DNA from: a bacterium
GTDB lineage: Bacteria > Patescibacteriota > Minisyncoccia > Phycocordibacterales > GCA-002787175
Assembly: GCA_030689285.1 (NCBI GenBank)
Contig: JAUYJM010000011.1
Span: 1 to 21,561, forward strand
Reading direction: 5' to 3'
Length of the DNA stretch: 21,561 nucleotides
Under the pieces are notes generated by a model. The model worked only from the letters and a program-made list of their open reading frames with translations. It was not told where the DNA came from and did not search any database. How positions within the stretch are numbered: the stretch's first letter is position 1; each line of letters opens with the position of its first letter. Both the position numbers and the translations under genes were made by a program. Positions 1 to 7,468 of this stretch are shown here, piece by piece.

Positions 1-915
1 GAAGACTTTGTCATAACATGCCAAGACCCTTTTGAGACCGGATATGTCGGCCGTAGACTCTCAAAAAAATTTAATCTACCTCTCCACCTGCAAGTCCATA
101 CGGACTTTCTCAATCCATATTTTCGGAAGGGGGTTTTTTTAAACAAAATTCGGGTCTATATGGCAAAAAAGATTTTGCCATACTCAAGCGGCATACGAAC
201 CGTGTCAGAAAGGATAAAAAACTCTCTGGCGCAAGACCCGAAACTTCGGATTTTGGAGTCAAGAATAAAAACCTTGCCGATTTTCGTTGACACAAAAAAG
301 ATGCAAGATACTCCGGTGTCAACCGACCTTCACAAGAAGTACCCCCAATTCAATTTTATCGCACTTTCTCTTTCAAGACTCTCGGAAGAAAAAAATATCC
401 AGCTGGCGATAAAAGCGTTTTTTGAAACGATAAAAAAATATCCTCGCGCTGGTCTTGTCATCGTAGGATCTGGTCCGCAAAGAAGAATCTTGAAACTTGC
501 CGTTTTGAAACTTGGGATGAAAAATAACGTTGTCTTTGAAGAATGGACAGATGACCCCGTGTCTTACTACAAGACCGCGAATCTTTTTCTCCAAACGTCG
601 TTTTACGAAGGTTATGGTCTGGCTCTGGCGGAAGCGATTTCCGCGGGTTGTCCGGCGATTTCCACGGACGCCGGCATAGCGCCAGAGCTTCTGTCCGGCG
701 CGCGAGTTTCGGTTATATGCGGTCTATCTGACGCGGAGTGTTTCTCAAAGGGTATAGCTTGGTTTATAGAAGACAACAGTCTGCGTGAAGAAATCGTTCA
801 AAATGGCCAAAAAAATCTGAAAAGTTTTAACCCGTCTTCAAAAGAGGAATATCTGAAGATGTACAGAGAGGGACTGGAAATTGCGGTAAATACGTGGTAT
901 AGTTTTAACAAATGA
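1..915 (+). CDS. GT4 glycosyltransferase, 5' end cut by window edge
   Basis: The reading frame is open from base 1 to the TGA at 913-915, giving 304 visible residues. An ATG at 160 lies inside the frame and is not the start, because the upstream codons encode typical GT4 N-domain sequence (VITCQDPFETGYVGRRL, then LQVHTDF). The C-terminal nucleotide-sugar domain has the SRLSEEKN segment and the canonical EX7E signature EGYGLALAE (visible E203 and E211), followed by AISAGCPAIST. GT4 enzymes are retaining GT-B transferases that use NDP-sugars, here probably at the cytosolic membrane face. Donor and acceptor cannot be told from sequence. The next gene starts inside its stop codon (ATGA, 912-915), so translation is probably coupled. 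The family call is secure; the specificity is unknown. Confidence 0.92.
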   Translation, partial: EDFVITCQDPFETGYVGRRLSKKFNLPLHLQVHTDFLNPYFRKGVFLNKIRVYMAKKILPYSSGIRTVSERIKNSLAQDPKLRILESRIKTLPIFVDTKKMQDTPVSTDLHKKYPQFNFIALSLSRLSEEKNIQLAIKAFFETIKKYPRAGLVIVGSGPQRRILKLAVLKLGMKNNVVFEEWTDDPVSYYKTANLFLQTSFYEGYGLALAEAISAGCPAISTDAGIAPELLSGARVSVICGLSDAECFSKGIAWFIEDNSLREEIVQNGQKNLKSFNPSSKEEYLKMYREGLEIAVNTWYSFNK

Positions 916-1988
916 GAATACTTGCAATAACCCAAGTCCTTGACAAAAATGACGATGTGCTCGGCTTTTTCCATGGCTGGGCTATTCGTTTTTCCTCAAC
1001 CTTCTCAGGATTTTCCGTCATTGCCCTTAGAGTAGGTGAACACTCTCTGCCGAAAAATACCGCTATTTTTTCTTTGGGAAAGGAAAAAGAAAAAGGTGTT
1101 CGCCTCGGAATTTTACAAAAAATTCTTTCACGCGTTAAGTATTCATTCCGTTTTCTGGTTTTGGTCATAAAGCTTCGTAAAAGCTATGACGCGGTCTTTG
1201 TCCATATGAATAGCGAATACGTGATACTTGCCGGAACAATCTGGCGGTTTATGGGCAAAAAAGTCGTCTTCTGGTACAACCATACGGTCGGGTCTGCCAA
1301 GGTTAGACTGGCTATGAAGCTTTCCTCTGCCGTGTGTCACACCTCGCCTTACGCTTTTACCGCCGGCACTTACAAATCGCGCAGAATGCCCGCCGGAATT
1401 GATATAAAACTATTTTCTCCCAGGGGAAGCGGAAACGCGCCGGAGCCGAACGCGGTTTTATATCTTGGAAGGATAGCTCCAATCAAAAAAGTGGATGTTT
1501 TAATACGAGCTATAGGTATTTTAGCCAGAGAAAATTTTCCCGTGTCTCTTACTGTCGCGGGAAAAGCCCTGGAAAAAGACTTCGCCTATGAAGAGAAGCT
1601 CAAAAAAATGGTTGAGGGTTTTAACTTGGGTTTAAGGGTAAAATTTGTCGGCAGTCTGCCAAACACGGAAACTCCGACCTTAATCAAAAAACATTCTCTT
1701 CTTGTGAATCTGACTGCCAAGGGCAACTACGACAAGACCGTGCTGGAGGCGGCCTCCTGCGCCGTTTTGGTTGTGGTTTCAAGCGAAGCCTTCAAGGACA
1801 TTGTGCCGAAAGAGCTTATTTTTGAAGAAGACAGCGAAAATTCGCTTGCTCTAAAGATTCGTTTCGCTCTGTCTGCTTCAGAAGACCAGAAAGAGAGGTG
1901 GGGCGTAAAGCTCAGAGAGAGAGCGGCTTTTGAAGAAAGTCTTGAGATTCTCGCGGAACGTCTAAAGTCGCTTTTTGAGGAACTTTGA
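912..1988 (+). CDS. GT4 family glycosyltransferase with modified EX7E motif
   Basis: This 358-residue GT-B glycosyltransferase has a diverged N-domain and a well-preserved C-domain. The C-domain begins at VLYLGRIAPIKKVDVLI and ends in the donor-binding segment KGNYDKTVLEAASC. E279 is the second Glu of EX7E, but the first Glu is replaced by Gly. Some GT4 members are known to carry a G-x-DK-x-x-LEA pattern at this point, so the enzyme is probably still active. It would transfer a sugar from an NDP-sugar during surface glycan assembly. The start is set by a 4-bp ATGA overlap with the upstream gene. I see no Shine-Dalgarno sequence, which is consistent with translational coupling. Substrate is unknown. 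Confidence 0.92.
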   Translation: MRILAITQVLDKNDDVLGFFHGWAIRFSSTFSGFSVIALRVGEHSLPKNTAIFSLGKEKEKGVRLGILQKILSRVKYSFRFLVLVIKLRKSYDAVFVHMNSEYVILAGTIWRFMGKKVVFWYNHTVGSAKVRLAMKLSSAVCHTSPYAFTAGTYKSRRMPAGIDIKLFSPRGSGNAPEPNAVLYLGRIAPIKKVDVLIRAIGILARENFPVSLTVAGKALEKDFAYEEKLKKMVEGFNLGLRVKFVGSLPNTETPTLIKKHSLLVNLTAKGNYDKTVLEAASCAVLVVVSSEAFKDIVPKELIFEEDSENSLALKIRFALSASEDQKERWGVKLRERAAFEESLEILAERLKSLFEEL

Positions 1989-2014
1989 TTTAGTGTCAAC
2001 ATTTTTAAATTTTA

Positions 2015-4246
2015 ATGCTAAAGATTTACTACGTTGCAAATGCTCGTATGCCTTCGGAGAGGGCGCACGGAATACAGCTCGCCAAAATGTGCGAAGCTTT
2101 TTCTCTTTCAGGATTGGAATATGTGCTGGTTTTGCCAAAAAGACAAAATGTTTTGAAAAGCTGTAAAGACTATGACAAGTTGGACCCAGACCTGCCGGAA
2201 AAGAGACTTCCTGTTTTGGATATGTATCTACTTGGCAAAATCGGTTTTGTGCTCTCCTCCGCTTCTTTTATGGTGTCGTCTTTCTTCTATCTTTTATGGA
2301 AAAAAGTTCGCGGCGAAAAGTTTGTCGTGTATACGATAGATATGGATCAGTTTTCTTTTCTTCTTTTGCCTTTGCTTTTCGTGCCATACTTTATGGAAAT
2401 CCACGATGCCAAGGAAAGGAAATGGACGTATCGTTGGCTGTTTTGGCGCGTGAGCGGAGTCGTTACCATAAACAATCTTATAAAAGAAAAGCTTGCGGAA
2501 ACTTTCTCTATCTCAAGGTCAAGGATAATCGTCCATCCGAACGGAATTGACTTGCAATTTTTCAATGTGGACGGGGGTAGGGTAGAGGCCTTTCGGCGGT
2601 CTAAAGGTCTGCCGATTGATAAAAAAGTAGTGTTATATTCCGGCAAGTTTCACAAATGGAAAGGTATGCAGATTCTGACTGAAGCTGCGGGAAAAGCATC
2701 TCCCGACATAGTCTTTTATGTGGTCGGAAGCACCGAAGGCGAGCTTAAGAGCGCGTCTTATGGAAAGCAAATACCGAAAAATGTAGTCTGTCTGGGAACG
2801 AGACCTTATGAGGAAATGCCTCTTTGGATGTCTGTAGCAAATGCTTCGGTCGTCTTAGGTACGAAAGAAAACCAATACTCGTATTACTATACTTCTCCGA
2901 TGAAGCTTTTTGAGTATATGGCGGCCAAAAGACCGGTCATCGCGGGAAATACTCCAGCAATACGGCAAATAGTAACTGAAGGCCAAGTCCTTTTCTATGA
3001 ACCTGACGATACGGAGAGTCTGGTTAAAGCCGTGGAAAGAGCGGTTCGCGAAGACAATTTTCAGAGGACAGAAAGCGCTTACAACTTGGTTCAAGGTTTC
3101 AGTTGGAAAAAAAGGGCGGAATCAGTAAAGGAGTTTATTAGCAGTATTTCTTCTTTGCCCGGCGGTAAAACAGTCGGAATATTTTTGCATCCATTTGACG
3201 AGGACGCGCCCGCGGGTCTTTCCCGCTTCATCCTTCTTCTCACCAAGTCTCTTATAGAATCTGACAGGACGAGAGATTACGTGGTTTTCTTGAAAAAGGC
3301 GCCGAAAAATCCTCTGCCTATAACATCGGAAAATTTTCGCGTCTATTATGAAAGGGGACAGAGAGGTTGGATGCGCTCGGCGGTCAAATACGGGCCGAAA
3401 GCCGATGTGTATTTGTTTAATACGCCGGTCGTGCCTCTGTTTTGCGGCGTGAAAAAGTCAATCGTCATCGCCCTTGATTTCGCTTATTTAAGAATTTCTT
3501 CTGAAGGAGTTTTGGATTTTTTGAAAAAGAGAATTACCAAACTTGTCCACAAAATATCTCTTAGAGTTTCTTCAAAAATCGTGGCAATATCGCGCGAGAC
3601 AAAAAAAGAAACGCTCCAAATTTTCGGCATAAGCTCTTCAAAGGTATCGGTTATTTATCCAGGGTTTACGGACATTTGTTCTCTGCCTTCGGGCGAGATG
3701 CCGATACCGAACAAATTTTTTCTGTTTGTGGGGGCGGTCAAGGAGCGGAAAAATGTGCATAATATAATTGAAGGGTTTCTAAAATCTGAAGCTCGCGATA
3801 AAGGATTCAAGCTGGTTGTAGCAGGCAGTTTAAAAGGGCGATACGGAGAACGCGTCTCCAAAATGGTAAAATACGCGCAGGCCGAAAAAGACATAATTTT
3901 TACAGGTTTTGTGTCCGATGAAAGACTGTCCTTTCTTTATAAAAAAGCTTATGCTCTGGTTTTTCCAAGTCTCGTGGAAGGTTTCGGTTTTCCCATTTTG
4001 GAGGCGTTTGCTTGCGGACTTCCGGTTATAACTTCGGCCGCTTCTTCGCTCTCTGAAGTCGCGGGAGGCGCGGCTCTTTTGGTAAACCCCTCAAATGTAA
4101 ATGAAATCAGGTCTGCCTATGATAAGCTGGCCGAAAGCGAAAAGCTTCCCAAAAAACTTTCCGTGTTAGGCAAAGCCCGCGCGGCGGAATTTAACTGGAG
4201 GAAAACCGCCGAAGAATTTAAAAAAGTTATCACATCTTTGCAATGA
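2015..4246 (+). CDS. Double GT4 glycosyltransferase (two-domain fusion)
   Basis: At 743 residues this is about twice the usual GT4 length, and it contains two full GT-B units. Unit 1 (about 1-378) starts IYYVANARMPSERAHG, has NGIDLQFF and LYSGKFHKWKGMQIL, and ends its donor site with TSPMKLFEYMAAKRPVIA. Unit 2 (about 384-743) starts TVGIFLHPFDEDAPAGLSRF, has LFVGAVKERKNVHNIIE and the canonical EX7E signature EGFGFPILEAFACG. The join, near residues 376-384 (bases 3140-3165), has no internal stop or frameshift. The units belong to different GT4 subtypes, so this looks like a gene fusion and not a recent duplication. Fused GT4 proteins can add two successive sugars; that role is inferred. There is a 26-bp gap upstream without a clear SD, and an ATGA overlap with the next gene. 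Confidence 0.92.
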   Translation: MLKIYYVANARMPSERAHGIQLAKMCEAFSLSGLEYVLVLPKRQNVLKSCKDYDKLDPDLPEKRLPVLDMYLLGKIGFVLSSASFMVSSFFYLLWKKVRGEKFVVYTIDMDQFSFLLLPLLFVPYFMEIHDAKERKWTYRWLFWRVSGVVTINNLIKEKLAETFSISRSRIIVHPNGIDLQFFNVDGGRVEAFRRSKGLPIDKKVVLYSGKFHKWKGMQILTEAAGKASPDIVFYVVGSTEGELKSASYGKQIPKNVVCLGTRPYEEMPLWMSVANASVVLGTKENQYSYYYTSPMKLFEYMAAKRPVIAGNTPAIRQIVTEGQVLFYEPDDTESLVKAVERAVREDNFQRTESAYNLVQGFSWKKRAESVKEFISSISSLPGGKTVGIFLHPFDEDAPAGLSRFILLLTKSLIESDRTRDYVVFLKKAPKNPLPITSENFRVYYERGQRGWMRSAVKYGPKADVYLFNTPVVPLFCGVKKSIVIALDFAYLRISSEGVLDFLKKRITKLVHKISLRVSSKIVAISRETKKETLQIFGISSSKVSVIYPGFTDICSLPSGEMPIPNKFFLFVGAVKERKNVHNIIEGFLKSEARDKGFKLVVAGSLKGRYGERVSKMVKYAQAEKDIIFTGFVSDERLSFLYKKAYALVFPSLVEGFGFPILEAFACGLPVITSAASSLSEVAGGAALLVNPSNVNEIRSAYDKLAESEKLPKKLSVLGKARAAEFNWRKTAEEFKKVITSLQ

Positions 4247-5334
4247 AAATTCTTTTCATAACACACAGTCTGGGACATGATTACGGCGCCGGCGTCTTTG
4301 CCAGAAATATTATTGAAGGCGTAAGGCAAAGAGGGTACACCGTAACAGTCGCGACAAAAATGTCTGTCGCCAAGTTTCCTTACGAAAAATCCTTTATGTC
4401 TTTCGGGCTATTCCGTTTCTTTCACACGGTCTTTCGTTTGAGAAACCTTTCGCGTGAGGCGGACATTGTGCATACATTTGACACCTACCCTTACGCCATC
4501 GCCGCTTTTTTAGCCACACTGGGTTTAAAGAAGCGTAAAGTTTTAACATTTGTCGGTACTGGTTCCATCCTCCCTCTCCATAAGTGGTATGGAAGCATTG
4601 TCGGATTTATTCTTAAAAGTTTTGACCGGACTACGGCAATAAGCTGTTTTGTAAGAGACGAGGTTTTGAAAAAAGCGCCGACCCTTGATATTTCGGTCAT
4701 CACACCCGGGATAGACGCAAAAGAGATAGAGAAAGTCAAAGAAAAGGTACCGGCGGTAATTTCAAAAAAACTGCCCTATGTTTTAAGTGTCGGCAGTCTT
4801 CGTTGGAGAAAGGGTTTCGGAGTAAGCATCAGGGCTTTTGTCCGCGTAGTTGAAAAGTTTCCGAATTTAAACTACGTAATCGTGGGGAAAAAGTACACTC
4901 AAAAGTATTTCAACAAATTGCAAAGTCTCGTGGAAGAGCTCGGCATAAAGAACAGTGTGCATTTTGTAACCGACGTGGACGACAGGGCTGTTTTATACCT
5001 TTGGTACAAAAACGCTTCTCTGTTTTGGCTTATATCTCAAAACAAAGGTTACGACGTGGAGGGTTTCGGGATGGTTTTTTTGGAAGCCGCTCTTTCCGGG
5101 CTTCCTGTCGTGGGCAGTCTGGATTGCGGAGTCTCCGATGCCATGGCGGAAGGCAGGAACGGTTTTTTGGTAAAAGAGACGGACGAACAGGGTGCGGCGA
5201 ACGCGGCAATAAAGATATTGGGCGATGAAAAGCTCCGCGGGGAAATGAGCGCGTTTTCGCGCGAATTCGCCGCAGGTTTTGACTGGCAAAAGAAGATTGA
5301 CGAATATGTTTTGTTGTATAATTCTTCCATATGA
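4243..5334 (+). CDS. GT4 family glycosyltransferase
   Basis: This 363-residue GT-B retaining glycosyltransferase is of normal length. The N-domain begins ILFITHSLGHDYGAGVFARN, with the Gly-rich turn typical of GT4 acceptor domains. The FVGTGS segment follows, and ITPGID marks the interdomain linker. The C-domain has VLSVGSLRWRKGFGVSI and a canonical EX7E signature (E273 and E281 in EGFGMVFLEAALSGLPVVGS). It probably extends a lipid-linked surface glycan in the cytosol. The start codon overlaps the preceding stop by 4 bp, and its own stop overlaps the methyltransferase start in the same way, so it is one link in a translationally coupled chain. Donor sugar and linkage cannot be assigned. Confidence 0.93.
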   Translation: MKILFITHSLGHDYGAGVFARNIIEGVRQRGYTVTVATKMSVAKFPYEKSFMSFGLFRFFHTVFRLRNLSREADIVHTFDTYPYAIAAFLATLGLKKRKVLTFVGTGSILPLHKWYGSIVGFILKSFDRTTAISCFVRDEVLKKAPTLDISVITPGIDAKEIEKVKEKVPAVISKKLPYVLSVGSLRWRKGFGVSIRAFVRVVEKFPNLNYVIVGKKYTQKYFNKLQSLVEELGIKNSVHFVTDVDDRAVLYLWYKNASLFWLISQNKGYDVEGFGMVFLEAALSGLPVVGSLDCGVSDAMAEGRNGFLVKETDEQGAANAAIKILGDEKLRGEMSAFSREFAAGFDWQKKIDEYVLLYNSSI

Positions 5335-5870
5335 AAAAACTAAATTTAGGGTGCGGTATGGACGTAAAGCAAGGATGGGTAAATCTGGACTCGGCGAGTT
5401 TGCCGGGTGTTGACGTGGCGCACAATTTGGACGTTTTACCTCTGCCGTTTGAAGATGAAGTGTTTGACGAAATCCTTTGCCAAGACGTGCTTGAGCATGT
5501 AAATCTGTCGCCGCTTCTTTCGGATTTGCACCGAATCTTGAAAAAGGGAGGCCTTATCTCTGTTCGCGTACCTCACTTTACCTCAAAAAACGCTTATACG
5601 GACCCCACTCACAGGAATTTTTTTGCCGTCAGAACTTTTGATTTTTTTCTTAAGAGCGCAATTAAGGGAAGAGGTTACTATTTCGGTTTCGCTTTTGATA
5701 AAATGCGCGAAAAAAAAATCACTTTTGAAAGAAGTGCCCGCTTATTTTTTTACAACCGATTTGTGTCGTTTTTTGTGAACAAATCTACGCGGACGCAATA
5801 TATTTACGAGTCCACATTTTTGTCCCGACTTTTTCCGGCGGAAAACATAGTGGTAACGCTTCAAAAATGA
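5331..5870 (+). CDS. Class I SAM-dependent methyltransferase (Methyltransf_11-like)
   Basis: This is a compact 179-residue methyltransferase. Motif I is LNLGCG at residues 4-9, followed by the acidic strand-2 end WVNLDSA. Motif II/III is DEILCQDVLEHV, and the post-motif segment is ILKKGGLISVRVPHFT. The N-terminus starts almost directly at motif I, so there is no extra substrate domain before the fold. In a glycosyltransferase operon, such enzymes often O-methylate sugars or cap a glycan chain; that role is inferred. The gene sits between two GT4 genes with 4-bp ATGA overlaps at both ends. A perfect TATAAT (5317-5322) lies 8 nt before the start codon, inside the upstream gene, but it lacks a well-spaced -35 box and I do not call it a promoter. 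Confidence 0.9.
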   Translation: MKKLNLGCGMDVKQGWVNLDSASLPGVDVAHNLDVLPLPFEDEVFDEILCQDVLEHVNLSPLLSDLHRILKKGGLISVRVPHFTSKNAYTDPTHRNFFAVRTFDFFLKSAIKGRGYYFGFAFDKMREKKITFERSARLFFYNRFVSFFVNKSTRTQYIYESTFLSRLFPAENIVVTLQK

Positions 5871-7066
5871 AAATCGCAATCATAATCAGACGCTTAAATA
5901 CTTTTGGCGGCGCTCAAAGGCAAGCGATAGAACTTGCCAAGACGCTCGCGGATTTCGGACATATTCCTACGTTGTATACTTTTGCGTACGACCCGTCAAA
6001 AACTCATATAATTCCGAAAAGCGTAAAAGTCACATCCCTGTCCGATGACGGTTATGAAAAAAGCCGATTTTTGCCTTATTATGTCAGACTTCAACTTAAG
6101 GAATGGAGTATGGCCGGAAAACTTGCGCTTAAAATCGCGCCCGACACGGACATCTTAAATCCTCATGGAGAAGCCGCTTTTAAGGTGGCGGCTGAATACA
6201 AAAGAAGGGTAAAGAATATACCTTCCGTGTGGATGCTAAATGATATGCCTACAAAACTCGCCTCTTTTGAGAGGGCACAAGCGGTTGACCAGAGTTTGCG
6301 TCTCGGTTTTTTTAAAAAATTTCTTTATGGCATCTCTGACTGGATTGACTTGAAGTTTTTTATTCTTAAGCAAGACAGGATAGCGGTTCTGGATAATAGA
6401 GACGCTCTTTGGGTAAAAAAGTATTTCGGCAAAGACGCGAGGATTGTAAGAAGCGGTCTTCATATTTCCGATTTTGAATTTAAAAAGAGAATAGAGTTTC
6501 CGCGGGAAGTGAAAATTTTATCAACGGGCATTTTCTTTGCCCACCGCCGTTTTGAAGACATTATAAGAGCTCTTCCGATTCTCGCGGGTTTTGGCATAAA
6601 AGCGCGGCTGAATATAGTCGGAAGCGTAAAATCGGATAAAAAATACGCCGCTAAAATTCTCTCTTTGGTGGACCAAATGTCGCTTCAATCGTCTGTGAGT
6701 CTTTTGGGCGAGGTCGGCGAGGATAGACTCAAAGCCGAGTACAAAGACGCGGACGTTTTCGTGTTTGCAAGCCATATGCAAAGCTTCGGAATAGCCGTCT
6801 TTGAGGCCCTCGCATCCGGACTTCCAACGGTGGTTTCAGAAACCTCCGGCGCTTCGGAGATTCTGGATGATGAAAAAAACGCTATGATAGTGTCGGCCAA
6901 GTCGCCTGAAAAAATAGCGGAAGCGATTTTAAAAATGCGCGATAACAAGGGCTTGTACGCCGAATTGTCAGTTAAAGGCAGAGAGTTTGTGGAAGACAAC
7001 ATAAGCTGGGAAAAATATAGCAATGAGATGCTCAGTGTTTTTAATGACGCCAAGGCATCATATTGA
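5867..7066 (+). CDS. GT4 family glycosyltransferase, last gene of first unit
   Basis: This GT-B glycosyltransferase has 399 residues. The N-domain begins IAIIIRRLNTFGGAQRQAIE, a typical GT4 start with the GGAQ/GG-x-E type loop. The C-domain has ILSTGIFFAHRRFEDIIRAL and the donor loop SHMQSFGIAVFEALASGLPT. The first Glu of EX7E is replaced by Gln (Q305), while E313 is kept. The first position varies among GT4 enzymes, so activity is still likely. The start overlaps the methyltransferase stop by 4 bp. It is the last gene of the unit that began before the window: a palindromic repeat element begins about 10 bp after its TGA, and an intrinsic terminator lies at 7271-7308. Confidence 0.92.
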   Translation: MKIAIIIRRLNTFGGAQRQAIELAKTLADFGHIPTLYTFAYDPSKTHIIPKSVKVTSLSDDGYEKSRFLPYYVRLQLKEWSMAGKLALKIAPDTDILNPHGEAAFKVAAEYKRRVKNIPSVWMLNDMPTKLASFERAQAVDQSLRLGFFKKFLYGISDWIDLKFFILKQDRIAVLDNRDALWVKKYFGKDARIVRSGLHISDFEFKKRIEFPREVKILSTGIFFAHRRFEDIIRALPILAGFGIKARLNIVGSVKSDKKYAAKILSLVDQMSLQSSVSLLGEVGEDRLKAEYKDADVFVFASHMQSFGIAVFEALASGLPTVVSETSGASEILDDEKNAMIVSAKSPEKIAEAILKMRDNKGLYAELSVKGREFVEDNISWEKYSNEMLSVFNDAKASY

Positions 7067-7074
7067 ACCCGCGA

Positions 7075-7257
7075 CTCCTCATACTCTTTCTCTTCCTTCT
7101 GTACTCGCCTCGCTCGCTTCGGCGTAGCGCGGGAAGGGAGTATCGCTTTCGGGACAGATGGGCACCATCACTCCCACCAACGGGAGTGATGGTGCCCATC
7201 TGTCCCGGTGGGGAGGGATTTATAAATCATCCGTCATAAGAATTCCTCAATTCCATA
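7075..7257. repeat. Palindromic repeat element A (no nuclease gene)
   Basis: This copy of the hairpin repeat family lies just after the GT4 stop codon. It has a degenerate first hairpin (7085-7140) with an enlarged loop, the TA linker, and a second hairpin enlarged into a perfect 25-bp palindrome (7151-7175 and 7182-7206). The GGGAGGGATTT end is at 7211-7221. Immediately after it comes the opposite-orientation end, 7224-7256, which matches 17942-17974 in the DUF559 region at 30 of 33 bases by eye. The junction GATTTATAAATC is itself palindromic. Left and right ends that flank the nuclease gene elsewhere are therefore joined here without a gene. Element borders are approximate. Confidence 0.75.
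7151..7206. repeat. Perfect 25-bp inverted repeat with 6-nt loop
   Basis: The arms 7151-7175 and 7182-7206 are exact reverse complements around the loop ACCAAC. The left arm starts GGGACAGATGGGCACC. The same core recurs at 21417-21434/21441-21458 with the near-identical loop ACGAAC. In both places it sits where element units have the loop of their second hairpin. Confidence 0.9.
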
Positions 7258-7270
7258 TTATATCCGCATC

Positions 7271-7308
7271 AAAAAACGGCTAATACTAGTCAGTATTAGC
7301 CGTTTTTT
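7271..7308. terminator. Bidirectional rho-independent terminator
   Basis: A perfect 17-bp stem (7271-7287 with 7292-7308) closes a 4-nt AGTC loop. Six A residues lie at the 5' end and six T residues at the 3' end, so it can work in both directions. The core stem is CGGCTAATACT. It ends the first glycosyltransferase unit before the new promoter at 7434. Confidence 0.9.
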
Positions 7309-7433
7309 ACTGCTTAAGCAAAGGGTTTATTGGGGTTTGCGCCAATCTTAATTACACCACACGTTTCAATGTGCAAGCTCCCGCTTTGCACATTTTGCGC
7401 ATTTTCATAGCGTCGGCAAAAACTGTGTTTTAG
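7309..7433. other. Intergenic stretch with small hairpins, no gene
   Basis: There is no credible ORF between the terminator and the next promoter. Two small inverted repeats are visible. One is ATTGG/CCAAT (7329-7333 and 7342-7346). The other is AATGTGCAAGC paired with GCTTTGCACATT (7368-7378 and 7383-7394), with one bulged base and a TCCC loop. They could be part of an untranslated RNA or remains of older repeats. I cannot match them to a known RNA family. Confidence 0.4.
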
Positions 7434-7462
7434 TTGCTAAAGGGCTGATTTTACTTTAGAAT
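7434..7462 (+). promoter_or_regulatory. Sigma70-type promoter giving a leaderless mRNA
   Basis: TTGCTA (7434-7439) and TAGAAT (7457-7462) are spaced 17 bp apart. The -10 box is followed by exactly 6 nt (ACTCGT) and then the ATG at 7469, so the expected transcription start is the A of the start codon. No Shine-Dalgarno sequence is present, which supports leaderless translation of the downstream unit. Confidence 0.72.
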
Positions 7463-7468
7463 ACTCGT

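Noticed and set aside
160..162. ATG at 160 as the start of the first glycosyltransferase
   Set aside because: The frame is open to base 1 and the upstream codons encode GT4-like N-domain sequence, so the gene begins before the window.
5317..5322. Perfect TATAAT before the methyltransferase as a promoter
   Set aside because: The nearest -35-like sequence (TTGACG at 5297) is only 14 bp away. The box lies inside coding sequence of an operon with overlapping genes.
5030..5425. 131-codon minus-strand ORF across the 4243 and 5331 genes
   Set aside because: It is antisense to two well-supported genes and its translation is low-complexity, rich in Arg, Pro and Ser, with no domain.
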